Shown here: positions 17,487 through 27,110 of the stretch, piece by piece | Numbering within the stretch: position 1 is the first letter of the stretch | How the letters are laid out: each line of letters starts with the position of its first letter | Origin: Enterovibrio baiacu | Lineage (GTDB): Bacteria; Pseudomonadota; Gammaproteobacteria; Enterobacterales; Vibrionaceae | Direction: 5' to 3' | Assembly (NCBI RefSeq): GCF_004120195.1 | Contig: NZ_SCHN01000016.1 | Coordinates: 1-64,000, forward strand | DNA length: 64,000 nucleotides | Notes under the pieces: generated by a model | Database searches by the model: none | What the model was told of the DNA's origin: nothing | Seen by the model: only the letters and a program-made list of their open reading frames with translations | Program-made: the position numbers and the translations under genes

Positions 17487-17783
17487 TACAAAATCCTTTT
17501 TATTTTATGCTTTTTACTAACCCTTCTTTGTTTGCACCGTTTTCTGCGTGTGTTCCTTTCTTTGCTTAAAAGTCACAACACAGGGCGGAAAAAGTGCGAG
17601 TTTACTGTACATCTACGTTTAGTGATAAATCTGTATCGAAAACAATACTTAGGCGAATAGATATGCACTCACTCAAGGCGAGGTGTGAGGTTGCGTTTGA
17701 AGGGAATGATGAAGGTGATGAGATGTTTAAATGAGAACGAATGTTGATGTTTGTTTGTCGGAATTTGTACTCCAAAACGGCAT
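17487..17783. other. Gene-free gap upstream of the barrel gene
   Basis: A 297-bp stretch without a credible reading frame. It must carry the promoter of the minus-strand barrel gene; no defined motif was recognised. A short open stretch on the minus strand at 17669-17866 is an overlap artefact of the next gene. Confidence 0.4.
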
Positions 17784-18191
17784 TTAACTGAGCGTGCAGC
17801 GAAGCTCAACGGTGTTGCCTTCGGGATCCTTGATATACAGCGAATTCCCATAACCTTGAGCGCCATACCGTTTTGTAAATGCGGGCGTTTCGACGCCGTG
17901 TTGGTTGAGGTGTTGAAGAATGTCGCCTTCGGACCGAGGCGCTATTTGCAGGCAAAAATGATCAAGGTTGTTGCCCGAAGCCTTTGGTGCACCGCCACCC
18001 ATCGCGCCCAGTTCGCTGTCAACGGTGACGATATCAATCAATGCATTGCCAGCACGCAATTGGGTGAGGCCCGTTTGTTCAGACGTTTGACGCTCTATCG
18101 AACAGCCCAGAATGTTCACATAAAACGTGAGCATATCGTCAAGGTGGGTGGTTCTTAGTACGAGATGGTCAATGGCGACGATGTTTATCAT
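17784..18191 (-). CDS. VOC (glyoxalase/dioxygenase superfamily) protein
   Basis: 135 residues. The start IVAIDHLVLRTTHLDDMLTFY and the end SLYIKDPEGNTVELR are standard for the vicinal-oxygen-chelate fold, with candidate metal ligands His9, the His of NNLDHFCLQI and the Glu of TVELR. This subgroup (about 130 residues, N-terminal AIDHLVLRT) is widespread and mostly uncharacterised; it is not a clear glyoxalase I. Single gene. Confidence 0.87.
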   Translation of the reverse strand: MINIVAIDHLVLRTTHLDDMLTFYVNILGCSIERQTSEQTGLTQLRAGNALIDIVTVDSELGAMGGGAPKASGNNLDHFCLQIAPRSEGDILQHLNQHGVETPAFTKRYGAQGYGNSLYIKDPEGNTVELRCTLS

Positions 18192-18201
18192 TGTGTTGCT
18201 C

Positions 18202-18495
18202 TCAAAGGCAGTGAGATTGTTCGAGTCGCTTTCTTAATCGACGTTTGAAGCTTGCTTCTTTGGCATACCAAACCAGCACACTGTAGGTCATGACGACGAA
18301 AACGAATGTGAGTAAGTATAGTGGGAGATAAAGGAAGAGGATGTGAATGAACGAAGGGTCGGCATAGTTGAAAAGGCCAAGGAATGCGCCAATCAGGATG
18401 GGACAAGAAACCAGTAAAAAGAGGCGGAGAACGTACACGAACATACCCTGCTTTCGGCGATGTTTCCAAGTGTGAAATTTATCTTCGCTGCGCAT
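18202..18495 (-). CDS. Small two-helix membrane protein, unknown function
   Basis: 97 residues if it starts at ATG 18495 (MRSEDKFHTWKHRRKQG), with AAGGA about 11 nt upstream; a longer reading from 18621 adds a poorly hydrophobic leader with no better start. A basic N-terminus is followed by two long hydrophobic segments and then a strongly basic tail (KRRLRKRLEQ). It ends 10 bp before the VOC gene. I do not recognise the family. Confidence 0.55.
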   Translation of the reverse strand: MRSEDKFHTWKHRRKQGMFVYVLRLFLLVSCPILIGAFLGLFNYADPSFIHILFLYLPLYLLTFVFVVMTYSVLVWYAKEASFKRRLRKRLEQSHCL

Positions 18496-18770
18496 CGCTA
18501 AGAATGTCCTTATTCTTTGGCAAAAGAGCAGGGTAATCATGAGGGGGGTGATTTGGCATTGGGAGAGGGAAAACTGCGACCGATTTAGTATTGAGTAGGT
18601 ACTAAATTTCTTGTTATTCATCGGCGATCTGACGTTGCTCTCGCCTCCCTTTTTGCTTGCTGCTGGAACCTTTCGCAGTGCCGATACGAGGAGGAACGCA
18701 TTAATTCCTTGGTATAGGTCGCATAACCTGAGACAATCCGCCCGATTTCCTTATACCTGAATGGTCTCCT

Positions 18771-19010
18771 ATGAAACTTCTCGTTCGTAACCTTGCTCGC
18801 ACTACCACTGAACATGAAATCCGTGTTCTGTTTTCTGCTCACGGCTCTGTAGGTCAGTGTTCGCTGGTATTAGACCAAGAAACAGGCCTGTCTAAAGGCT
18901 TCGCATTTGTTGAAATGGCCAATGATGATGAAGCGAAAAAAGCGATCGCTAGCTTGAACATGAGCAGTGTGGCAGGCAACGCCATTCGTGTGAAAATCGC
19001 GAAAGACTGA
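18771..19010 (+). CDS. RRM-domain RNA-binding protein
   Basis: 79 residues that are essentially one RNA-recognition motif: RNP2 is KLLVRNL (residues 2-8) and RNP1 is KGFAFVEM, with the usual beta-alpha-beta spacing. Single-RRM proteins of this kind occur in Vibrionaceae and cyanobacteria, where some respond to cold. No strong Shine-Dalgarno sequence precedes ATG 18771, which suggests post-transcriptional control or leader structure. It is followed by a very strong terminator. Confidence 0.9.
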   Translation: MKLLVRNLARTTTEHEIRVLFSAHGSVGQCSLVLDQETGLSKGFAFVEMANDDEAKKAIASLNMSSVAGNAIRVKIAKD

Positions 19011-19030
19011 TTGCCGAACGCAAGATACCA

Positions 19031-19067
19031 AAAAAAGCCAGTGCCTCAGAGATGCACTGGCTTTTTT
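19031..19067 (+). terminator. Strong terminator after the RRM gene
   Basis: A 14-bp perfect stem (19031-19044 with 19054-19067) ends in six T residues; the A-run on the other side also makes it usable on the minus strand for the facing gene. Confidence 0.93.
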
Positions 19068-19089
19068 GTTTCTGATGTCCTTTCACTCA

Positions 19090-19566
19090 TCAAGCCCGAT
19101 TGGCGAGTTTCTCTCGCGTTTTTATCTTGTTCTTGATGCCTGTCTTTTCGCCTGATTTGATCACAAAATAACTCAGCACCGCCATCAGGGCTGTGAAACC
19201 CGCAAATACCCATACAAAACTGCCAAACTCCTCAAAAAGATCTGACAAAGACAAACCATGATATTGAAACGCGGCCAACACATAGAAGTAGCTTGCACTT
19301 GTCCATACCAAAATGGCGAGCCAACGTGTTTCTGCCGACATCAGGGTTTCAGTCTTATGGCCAAAATAAAAGCCCGTCATCATGGCTGGTACTGCAGTAG
19401 AAATGACGCCTGCACTGGGCACTTCAAACCCAAGCATGTCTTCAATGACAAAAAAGAGTACGCCCATCAAGATAGAAAGAAGGCACAAAGCCAGCGAGAC
19501 GTGCAAGAAGTTTGCAGCCTTTGGCGGGGTACTTTGTTGACGCGGTTTTTCGTTTGTGTACAGCAT
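19090..19566 (-). CDS. Four-helix inner-membrane protein (ABZJ_00895-like)
   Basis: 158 residues with four hydrophobic segments (about 20-45, 50-70, 83-105, 117-140) and a basic C-terminus (KNKIKTREKLANRA). The arrangement, with TAVPAMMTGFYFGHK and a following TRWLAI, resembles the ABZJ_00895 family of uncharacterised bacterial membrane proteins; this assignment is from memory of the family and moderate. Single gene, no informative neighbours. Confidence 0.6.
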   Translation of the reverse strand: MLYTNEKPRQQSTPPKAANFLHVSLALCLLSILMGVLFFVIEDMLGFEVPSAGVISTAVPAMMTGFYFGHKTETLMSAETRWLAILVWTSASYFYVLAAFQYHGLSLSDLFEEFGSFVWVFAGFTALMAVLSYFVIKSGEKTGIKNKIKTREKLANRA

Positions 19567-19785
19567 GGTGACGTCCTTGTTTAACCAATAGTTTCTGACG
19601 AATGAGGGCGTTTGCCTCTTTTTTCGACCATTAAATCACTGATGAAAAAGGGATGTTGGCTTATTGATGGGATCTTCTCGTGCGCGTTTTGCTATCTGCG
19701 GGGGGATTCAGATATTTGGTGATAGGAGGTGCTGTGTCTTCATGGTGTTCTTCAACAAAAGCATGCGCGACACGAGCATGCTTTG

Positions 19786-20619
19786 TTATGCCGTCACGCG
19801 ATTATAAAACCGAGGCGCATCTTGGCGAGGTAGGTGAATAAGGTTGAGGTTTGTGGCGATCGCTGTGTTCACCGCCAACGAAGTGGGGGTGCCGAGCGTG
19901 ATCAATGAACCCACCCCCGCCATGACGGCTTTTTGCACTAACTCAATGCTGCAACGGCTCGTGACTAACAAGGTGTGTGCTGGCTGCAACACGCGGCCTC
20001 GCATTGCGGCCCCCAGCGTTTTATCAAGTGCGTTGTGCCTGCCAATGTCTTCTCTGCACAGTAAAATCTCCCCCTGATGATCAACCAGCATGGCAGCGTG
20101 GATCGCTCCGCTGATGTGCCCGAGTGATTGCCATTGGCGAAGGGTTTCTCGCAGCGCCAAGATCTTGTCGTCATCGAGCGGCTTTTCGCCGCCCATGGGC
20201 GATAAATCAGGAATGGCTTGGCTTAAGGATTCAGCGCCACAAATTCCGCAACCGGTTCGTCCGGCCAAATGCCGTTTAGCTTGTGTGAGGCGAGCATTGG
20301 CGCGGTTAGCGAGTTGAACATCAGCAAGAATGGCGTCGTTTTCCTGATCGAGGCTGATCTCGTGGATCTCGTTGCAATCATTGATGATGCGCTCGGTCAG
20401 TGAAAAGCCATAAATAAAATCGTCGATGTCTTGCGGGGTTGTCATCATCACTGCATGACTGACGCCATTGAAGCTGATGGCGAGTGGCGTTTCGGTCGGC
20501 AAGGTAGAAAAGCAGGTTGAAGCATCTTGGCTACTGATGTAGTGGTGCAGCGAGTGTGGCGCGAGGGTGGAATCACTCTCAAGTTGCGGGATTTCTCTGA
20601 ACGCTTTTTTTTTCTGCAT
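19786..20619 (-). CDS. fdhD: Formate dehydrogenase accessory sulfurtransferase FdhD
   Basis: 277 residues from ATG 20619 (start MQKKKAFREIPQLE), preferred because AGGAAGAG precedes it; the frame stays open to 20757 but the added residues do not look like FdhD. The RTGCGICGAESL motif holds the two sulfur-relay cysteines, and the C-terminal GRHNALDKTLGAA and VTSRCSIELVQKA segments are family marks. FdhD passes sulfur from IscS to the molybdenum cofactor of formate dehydrogenase. It is divergent from soxB, and formate is a downstream product of methyl-group oxidation, so a shared one-carbon role is plausible. Confidence 0.92.
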   Translation of the reverse strand: MQKKKAFREIPQLESDSTLAPHSLHHYISSQDASTCFSTLPTETPLAISFNGVSHAVMMTTPQDIDDFIYGFSLTERIINDCNEIHEISLDQENDAILADVQLANRANARLTQAKRHLAGRTGCGICGAESLSQAIPDLSPMGGEKPLDDDKILALRETLRQWQSLGHISGAIHAAMLVDHQGEILLCREDIGRHNALDKTLGAAMRGRVLQPAHTLLVTSRCSIELVQKAVMAGVGSLITLGTPTSLAVNTAIATNLNLIHLPRQDAPRFYNRVTA

Positions 20620-20907
20620 ATCGTGATGTTCTCTTCCTGACGAGCCTTTCATACGTTCCCTCACTCCCATCATAGCGTTTGGCCGAATGCCGTGCTTTTT
20701 ATTGGTACTAAAAAGCGAGCTCACGCAGTGTCGCAATAACGTCAAACTCAGGCGCAAAACCGCACTTTACCCCACTGGGGGCGCATTACCATGTTTGAGA
20801 TAAAGTCAGCGTTTTTGCGCGTGAGAGCAATGAAATAGCTACACTTTTTTAAGCAACCCGCATGCATCGGGAACGCGTTTGATTCATCAGTGATTCAGGA
20901 CAACGGA
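20620..20907. promoter_or_regulatory. Divergent fdhD/soxB intergenic region
   Basis: 288 bp between divergent starts. A short palindrome CCCCACTGGGG lies at 20770-20780 and could be an operator. No promoter elements could be fixed with confidence. Confidence 0.4.
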
Positions 20908-22158
20908 ATGACAAATTATTCAGGGTTTGGGTTGTTTAAACATGCGCTCACGTTTCACGAAAACTGGCAGCGTGCATGGCGTAACCCTACGCCAAAACCC
21001 TATTACGACGTGATCATTGTGGGTGGCGGCGGACATGGGCTGGCGACGGCGTATTACCTAGCCAAAGAGTGTGGCGTAAAGAACGTTGCTGTGGTTGAAA
21101 AAGGGTGGCTTGGCGGCGGGAATACGGCGCGAAACACCACGATTGTGCGTTCAAACTACCTGTGGGATGAAGCGGCACAACTCTACGAGCACTCACTCAA
21201 ACTGTGGGAAGGGCTCTCGCAAGAACTCAATTTCAACTTGATGTTTAGTCAACGCGGCGTGCTCAACCTTGGGCACACCTTGCAAGACATGCGCGACATT
21301 GAGCGCCGTGTCAGTGCTAACCGTTTGAATGGCATCGACAGTCAAGTGCTCGACACCGCGGGCGTGCAAGATTTGGTGCCGTTGCTCGATTGCTCTGAAC
21401 GTGCGCGCTACCCCGTGATGGGCGCTAGCTGGCAACCCCGTGGGGGCGTTGCCCGTCATGATGCCGTCGCGTGGGGTTTTGCGCGGGCGGCTGACCAGCT
21501 TGGCGTCGACATGCTTCAGCAAACGGAAGTCACTGGTCTTCGCATCGAAGGCGGCAAAATCAAAGGTGTTGAAACCCCGAATGGGTTTATTGGCGCGGGC
21601 AAAGTCGGCTGTGTTGTTGCGGGTAACTCCGGTGAGCTAGCGCGCATGGCAAACATGACGCTGCCGATTGAATCTCATCCTCTTCAGGCCATGGTGTCTG
21701 AGCCACTTAAACCCTGTATTGATACGGTGATCATGTCGAATCAGGTGCATGGGTATATCAGCCAATCTGACAAAGGCGATCTCGTTATCGGTGCGGGTAT
21801 CGACAGTTATAACGGCTTCGGTCAGCGCGGTTCGTTCCCGATCATCGAACATACAATTTCCGCCATTGTCGAGATGTTCCCCTTCCTCAGTCGCGTGCGC
21901 ATGAACCGCCATTGGGGCGGCATTGTCGATACCACACCAGATGCGTGTCCGATCATCAGTCAAACGGACGTGGAAGGGTTGTACTTCAACTGTGGCTGGG
22001 GCACGGGGGGCTTTAAGGCAACGCCGGGCTCGGGCCATGTGTTTGCCCACACGATCGCGAAAGACAACCCACATCCATTGGCTGCGCCGTTCAAGCTCAA
22101 TCGCTTTATCAGCGGCCATTTGATTGATGAACATGGTGCGGCCGGCGTGGCGCACTGA
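20908..22158 (+). CDS. soxB: Sarcosine oxidase beta subunit
   Basis: 416 residues from ATG 20908 (AGGA 7 nt upstream), the usual length of the heterotetrameric enzyme's beta subunit; GTG 20890 is less likely. The FAD-binding GGGGHG loop is at 39-44, followed by [13 protein letters not shown]. His184 in [11 protein letters not shown] lies where the covalent FMN-linking His of this family is expected. The C-terminal [18 protein letters not shown] is typical. It oxidises the methyl group of sarcosine; the product is taken up by the folate domain of SoxA. First gene of soxB-soxD-soxA. Confidence 0.95.
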   Translation: MTNYSGFGLFKHALTFHENWQRAWRNPTPKPYYDVIIVGGGGHGLATAYYLAKECGVKNVAVVEKGWLGGGNTARNTTIVRSNYLWDEAAQLYEHSLKLWEGLSQELNFNLMFSQRGVLNLGHTLQDMRDIERRVSANRLNGIDSQVLDTAGVQDLVPLLDCSERARYPVMGASWQPRGGVARHDAVAWGFARAADQLGVDMLQQTEVTGLRIEGGKIKGVETPNGFIGAGKVGCVVAGNSGELARMANMTLPIESHPLQAMVSEPLKPCIDTVIMSNQVHGYISQSDKGDLVIGAGIDSYNGFGQRGSFPIIEHTISAIVEMFPFLSRVRMNRHWGGIVDTTPDACPIISQTDVEGLYFNCGWGTGGFKATPGSGHVFAHTIAKDNPHPLAAPFKLNRFISGHLIDEHGAAGVAH

Positions 22159-22262
22159 TGGGTGCTCATGGGGATTCACTCAAACAACATACACCGCGTT
22201 GCGCACTTCAAGTGGAACAAAACGCGTGTTGAAGAAGACGCTTTGTTGAGAAAGGAAAAGAC

Positions 22263-22580
22263 ATGCTAAGGATTTATTGCCCTTACTGTGAAGAACTCAG
22301 GGAAGAACCAGAATTTACGTATAGTGGCGAAGCGCACATCATCAGGCCGTTAGATCCTGATGCCTTGTCAGATGATGAATGGGGTCGCTATCTTTTCCAC
22401 CGCAAGAACATCAAAGGCAGCCATCGTGAAATGTGGCAACACACGGCGGGTTGCCGAAAGTATTTCAATGTTCAGCGCAACACCGTCACCTACGAGATTG
22501 AAGCGGTTTATAAAATCGGTGAAAAGCCACCGAGTGATGACAGCGAAACAAACACACCTAACGGGGAGGCACGCGTATGA
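22263..22580 (+). CDS. soxD: Sarcosine oxidase delta subunit
   Basis: 105 residues. Cys6 and Cys9 (CPYC) with His60 and Cys64 (HTAGC) form the zinc site of the delta subunit, and EWGRYLFHRKNIKG and CRKYFNVQRNT are family marks. GAAAGGAAAAG precedes the start. The stop overlaps the soxA start by four bases (ATGA), which implies translational coupling and stoichiometric expression of the oxidase. Confidence 0.95.
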   Translation: MLRIYCPYCEELREEPEFTYSGEAHIIRPLDPDALSDDEWGRYLFHRKNIKGSHREMWQHTAGCRKYFNVQRNTVTYEIEAVYKIGEKPPSDDSETNTPNGEARV

Positions 22581-25500
22581 GCCAGAAAAATCGCCTCTCT
22601 GAGGGCGGGCGCATTGATCGCAATACCTCGCTGACGTTCACGTTCAACGGCAAAACCTTCCAAGGTCATCAAGGTGACACCTTGGCGTCTGCAATGTTAG
22701 CTAACGGCATCAAAGTGGTGGGGCGCAGTTTTAAATATCACCGACCTCGAGGCATTTTGGGTGCGGGCGCCGAAGAACCCAATGCGATCTTGCAGATTGG
22801 CTCAACGCCAGAATCTGAACTACCGAATCAACGTGCGACCCAAACCGAGCTTTATGACGGGTTAGATGCAAAGGTCGTGAATGCGTGGCCGAGTTTGGAA
22901 AATGATGCCTTGTCTGTCATCGGGAAACTCAGTGGCTCCATGATGCCAGCCGGTTTCTATTACAAAACCTTTATGTACCCAGAATCGCTCTGGCCAACCT
23001 ACGAAAAACACATTCGAAATGCGGCGGGTTTAGGTGAAACCCCACGCGGGAATGATCCGGACAAATACGACAAAATGCAACAACACTGCGAAGTGTTGAT
23101 CATCGGCGCAGGCGCGGCGGGTTTAATGGCTGCACGCAGGCTGGTGGGGCAAGGTTTACGCGTTATCGTGGTGGATGAACAGTCGGAAATGGGCGGCAGT
23201 CTTTTGCATTGCCGCGAGACGATTGACGGCAAGCCTGCCACAGAATGGCTTGATGAAACCCTTGAGATACTCAGGGCCGATCATCACTGCATGCTCCTAT
23301 CAAGGAGTACGGCATTTGGCTATTACGACCATAATTTTGTCGGTGTGCTTGAACGCAAAACCGACCACCTTGGCGAGCAGCAAGGCGGGGTTCGTCAGCG
23401 AATTCATCACATTCGTGCCGAACATGTGTTGTTGGCAACAGGGGCGATAGAACGTCCATTGGTGTTTGGTAACAATGACCTTCCGGGCAGCATGCTGACA
23501 TCTGCGGTGTCGATTTATTTGCGTCGTTACGGCGTGGCACCGGGGGATACTCTGCTGGTGATGACTTCAAACGACGAGGGCTACAACGCGGCATTGGATT
23601 GGCATGAAAGTGGCCGCACCGTTGCGGCGATTGTCGATACCCGTGCGTATGCTGAAGGCGATCGTATCGAACAGGCGAAAGCGCTTGGGATTAGGGTTAT
23701 CTTTGGTCATGGCATCGCGAACCTGCAAGGCAGTGCTGAAATTACCGCGGCGGAAGTGGTGCCTATCGATAAAGAAGGCAAAACGGTGACGGGCGTGATG
23801 GAAGTCATTTCTTGTGACACCGTGGCATCGAGTGGCGGTTGGAGCCCGGCACTGCATTTGAGTTGCCACATTGGCGGTCGCCCCGTTTGGCGGGATGACA
23901 TTGCGGCTTTTGTGCCTTCAGATTACGTCAAAGGGATGGAGTATGCGGGCGCAGTCGATGGCGATGGCACGTTATCTCACGCGATGTTGAGCGGCGCGGG
24001 TGCGGCGATGCGCATTTCGGAAAGCCTCGATGTGCACCTGGAAGATATGCCGTTACCTATGGTGGATGATTGGCTTACGGCGCCTGCCATGGCGATGTAT
24101 TTGGTGCCTCACCGATTGCCAGTGAGCCGCGCACCCAAACAGTTTGTTGATTTCCAAAACGATGTCACCGCCGCAGGCATTGAGCTTGCGGTGCGTGAAG
24201 GCTATGAGTCCATTGAACACATCAAACGTTATACCGCGATGGGTTTTGGTACGGATCAGGGCAAGACCGGCAACATCAATGGCATGGCGATCGCGGCGAA
24301 TGCGATGGGTAAAACCATTGCAGAAACGGGCACGACAATCTTCCGCCCGATGTACACCCCTGTCACGTTTGGCGCGTTGGCAGGGCAAGATGCGGGGCAT
24401 TTGTTTGATCCATGCCGTTATACAGCCATGCATGCTTGGCACGTGGAAAAAGGCGCAAAGTTTGAAGATGTTGGTCAATGGAAACGCCCTTGGTATTTCC
24501 CGAAAGGGAATGAAACCATGGAGCAAACGCTAGCGCGTGAGTGCAAGGCGACCCGCGAAGGCGTCGGCATTCTCGACGCATCCACCTTGGGTAAAATCGA
24601 TATTCAAGGCAAGGATGCGCGTACCTTCCTCAATCGTATCTACACCAATGGCTGGGACAAGCTTGCCCCTGGTCGCTGTCGATATGGCTTTATGTGTCAC
24701 GAAGACGGCATGGTGTTCGACGATGGGGTGACCTCGTGCATCAGCGATGATCACTTCATCATGACCACCACATCTGGTGGGGCGGCAGGCGTGCTGCGTT
24801 GGTTAGAGTTGTGGCATCAAACGGAATGGCCTGAGCTTGAGGTGTTCTTCACGAGTGTGACTGACCATTGGGCGACCATGACCATTTCTGGCCCCCACAG
24901 CCGCAATGTGTTGCAGCAATTGGTTGGCGATGAAGATATTTCGGAAGAAACGATGCCGTTCATGAGTTGGAAGACCATGAAGGTAGCGGGCGTTGATGCG
25001 CGTGTGTTCCGTATCAGTTTTACGGGTGAGTTGTCGTTCGAAATCAACGTGAATGCGAACCACGGTCTGTTCGTGTGGGAACATGTGATGAGCGCGGGCG
25101 AACCGTTTGGGATCACGCCTTATGGCACCGAGACCATGCACATTCTGCGCGCCGAAAAAGGCTTCATCATTGTCGGTCAGGACACGGATGGCTCTGTGAC
25201 GCCGCAAGATCTCAACATGGGTTGGATCACGGGTAAACAGAAAACCTACAGCTTCATTGGCCGTCGCTCATGGGCCCGTGAGGACACAATCCGTACCGAT
25301 CGCAAACAGCTAGTGGGTTTGAAGTGTACCGAACCTTACAAGGTGATCCCTGAGGGTGCGCAAGCGGTGAATGACCCCGATGAACCCATTCCGATGACCA
25401 TGGTAGGCCACGTCAGCTCTTCTTACTTCAGCGCAAACTTGGGGTACTCCATTGCGTTTGGATTAATCAAAGATGGCTTGAACCGCATGGGAGAGCACGT

Positions 25501-26212
25501 CTACTTCCCATTGGCCGATGGCACGGTGCTGAAAGCAGAAATCTGTAGTTCGATTTTCTATGATCCGAAAAACGAAAAGGCCGCTGGCGCAGAACCGGAA
25601 ACGCCTGCATCGACGTTGATGGTGCCAGAAAACGGCGCGCGCTTTGAATCAGCGTTACATCATTTAGGTTCCAACGCGGGTACACATGCACCAGGTGTTC
25701 ATTTGCATGAGCACAAAAACGTTAGCCATGTGATTTTGCGTGGTGAGCCAACGGCTGAATTTGCGTCAGCCGCTGAAGCGGCACTGGGACAAGCACTGCC
25801 TATCTCAGCATCAAGGTCTTCTGAAACCGATGAACGCCAAGTGTGGTGGCTCGCGCCGGACGAGTGGTTGATCTTAAGTGCATCGCAATCAGCGGCAGAA
25901 ACAGAAGCGGCGCTGCGCGATAAGCTGCAAGGCCATTATTCGGTAACGGATGTCACCGGTGGGCAAACGCTGGTCACCTTGACGGGCTCTCACGCGAAAG
26001 ATGTACTGAAAAAATCTGTGCCTTATGACGTGGATGACGGTTACTTCCCCGTAGGGAAATGTGTCGGCACCACGTTTGCCAAAGCGCAGGTGTTTATGAA
26101 GCACAACAGTGAAAACAGCTACGATTTGATTGTACGCCGGAGTTTCGCTGACTACATCGCGCTTTGGATGCAAGCCTCTGCCGAGGAATATGGCATGAAC
26201 TGGGACGGCTAA
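22577..26212 (+). CDS. soxA: Sarcosine oxidase alpha subunit fused to gamma subunit
   Basis: 1211 residues, against about 965-1005 for ordinary SoxA. Residues 1-165 hold the N-terminal ferredoxin-like alpha domain (GDTLASAMLANG, GRSFKYHRPRG); GAGAAG at 177-182 starts the NAD-binding region; about 600-1000 is the GcvT-like folate domain that makes methylene-THF. From about residue 1023 (FESALHHLG) to the end the sequence matches the separate SoxG gamma subunit, including VSHVILRG, VTDVTGGQTLV, PYDVDDGYFPVGKC and VRRSFADYIALWMQ. The open frame is unbroken and no soxG follows, so one polypeptide supplies both subunits. It is followed by a terminator at 26233. Confidence 0.94.
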   Translation: MSQKNRLSEGGRIDRNTSLTFTFNGKTFQGHQGDTLASAMLANGIKVVGRSFKYHRPRGILGAGAEEPNAILQIGSTPESELPNQRATQTELYDGLDAKVVNAWPSLENDALSVIGKLSGSMMPAGFYYKTFMYPESLWPTYEKHIRNAAGLGETPRGNDPDKYDKMQQHCEVLIIGAGAAGLMAARRLVGQGLRVIVVDEQSEMGGSLLHCRETIDGKPATEWLDETLEILRADHHCMLLSRSTAFGYYDHNFVGVLERKTDHLGEQQGGVRQRIHHIRAEHVLLATGAIERPLVFGNNDLPGSMLTSAVSIYLRRYGVAPGDTLLVMTSNDEGYNAALDWHESGRTVAAIVDTRAYAEGDRIEQAKALGIRVIFGHGIANLQGSAEITAAEVVPIDKEGKTVTGVMEVISCDTVASSGGWSPALHLSCHIGGRPVWRDDIAAFVPSDYVKGMEYAGAVDGDGTLSHAMLSGAGAAMRISESLDVHLEDMPLPMVDDWLTAPAMAMYLVPHRLPVSRAPKQFVDFQNDVTAAGIELAVREGYESIEHIKRYTAMGFGTDQGKTGNINGMAIAANAMGKTIAETGTTIFRPMYTPVTFGALAGQDAGHLFDPCRYTAMHAWHVEKGAKFEDVGQWKRPWYFPKGNETMEQTLARECKATREGVGILDASTLGKIDIQGKDARTFLNRIYTNGWDKLAPGRCRYGFMCHEDGMVFDDGVTSCISDDHFIMTTTSGGAAGVLRWLELWHQTEWPELEVFFTSVTDHWATMTISGPHSRNVLQQLVGDEDISEETMPFMSWKTMKVAGVDARVFRISFTGELSFEINVNANHGLFVWEHVMSAGEPFGITPYGTETMHILRAEKGFIIVGQDTDGSVTPQDLNMGWITGKQKTYSFIGRRSWAREDTIRTDRKQLVGLKCTEPYKVIPEGAQAVNDPDEPIPMTMVGHVSSSYFSANLGYSIAFGLIKDGLNRMGEHVYFPLADGTVLKAEICSSIFYDPKNEKAAGAEPETPASTLMVPENGARFESALHHLGSNAGTHAPGVHLHEHKNVSHVILRGEPTAEFASAAEAALGQALPISASRSSETDERQVWWLAPDEWLILSASQSAAETEAALRDKLQGHYSVTDVTGGQTLVTLTGSHAKDVLKKSVPYDVDDGYFPVGKCVGTTFAKAQVFMKHNSENSYDLIVRRSFADYIALWMQASAEEYGMNWDG

Positions 26213-26232
26213 ATCTGCCCACACCGTTCACT

Positions 26233-26259
26233 AAGACCCGCATATTGCGGGTCTTTTTT
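26233..26259 (+). terminator. Terminator of the sox operon
   Basis: AAGACCCGCA (26233-26242) pairs with TGCGGGTCTT (26246-26255) around a 3-nt loop and is followed by TTTT, 20 bp after the soxA stop. Confidence 0.92.
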
Positions 26260-26342
26260 CGTCATTCTCATGAGCAAGGCGAAGAATGACGTTGTGTTGA
26301 GCGATGATGACATGCTCACGAACTGCTGTTAAGGATGAATGC

Positions 26343-27110
26343 TTGGCGATCATTACCGACCCGATTTTCTATTTTCTGTCTGTTCCCGCGGTGCTGATTT
26401 ACGGTATTGGCAAAGGCGGGTTAGGAGGGGCACTCGGCATTATCGCTGTTCCCTTAATGGCGTTTGCAGTATCGCCATTGCAGGCCGCAGCGATCTTGTT
26501 GCCCATTCTGTGTGTGATGGATGTGTTTGCGGTGCGCTATCACTACAAGAATGCGGATTACTCGGTAATAAAGAAGATGCTGCCAGGCGCGCTGGTGGGG
26601 GTGATCATTGCAGGTGTTTATATCAATGTGGTGCCGCAAGCAGGTTTGAAACTGACGATTGGTGTGCTGTCCCTGTGGTTCTGTGCTCAGTATGTCTGGT
26701 CAATGTTCGCGAATAGCGCACAGGCAGTGAAAACTAATAGCACTATTGGCGCAACCGTGTGGGGGACGGTGAGTGGATTTTCGAGCACGACCATTCATGC
26801 AGGTGGTGGACCTGCCAGTATCTATTTGTTGCCGCTAAAACTGGAAAAGGTCACCTTAATCGCCACCATGGCGGTATTTTTCGCGCTGCTGAATGTGGCA
26901 AAGCTTGTGCCTTATGCATTAAGCGGCGAGTTTGACGCCACCAATGTGCTGACAGCACTGGTGCTAATGCCTTTTGCGCCTCTCGGCGTGTCAATGGGGG
27001 TTTGGTTGCTACACCGAGTCAGTCAAACGCGCATCTACCAGCTTTGCTATTTGTTCTTGTTCCTGTCCGGCGCAAAGCTCTCGTACGATGGTTTACTGGC
27101 GTTGATTTAA
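26343..27110 (+). CDS. TauE/SafE family membrane permease
   Basis: 255 residues if it starts at TTG 26343, which has AAGGA at 7-nt spacing; ATG 26304 in the same frame adds 13 residues without an SD. About eight hydrophobic segments are visible, with the family marks IYGIGKGGLGG (first half) and STTIHAGGGPASIYLLP (second half). The family (formerly DUF81) moves sulfite, sulfonates or other small anions. After the sox operon, but separated by a terminator, an organic-anion export role is conceivable; the substrate is not shown. Convergent, overlapping the regulator gene by a few bases. Confidence 0.85.
   Translation: MAIITDPIFYFLSVPAVLIYGIGKGGLGGALGIIAVPLMAFAVSPLQAAAILLPILCVMDVFAVRYHYKNADYSVIKKMLPGALVGVIIAGVYINVVPQAGLKLTIGVLSLWFCAQYVWSMFANSAQAVKTNSTIGATVWGTVSGFSSTTIHAGGGPASIYLLPLKLEKVTLIATMAVFFALLNVAKLVPYALSGEFDATNVLTALVLMPFAPLGVSMGVWLLHRVSQTRIYQLCYLFLFLSGAKLSYDGLLALI

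Noticed and set aside
18618-18842. 74-residue minus-strand frame over the start of the RRM gene
   Set aside because: Basic, low-complexity shadow covering the RRM start; the RRM frame is clearly the real one.
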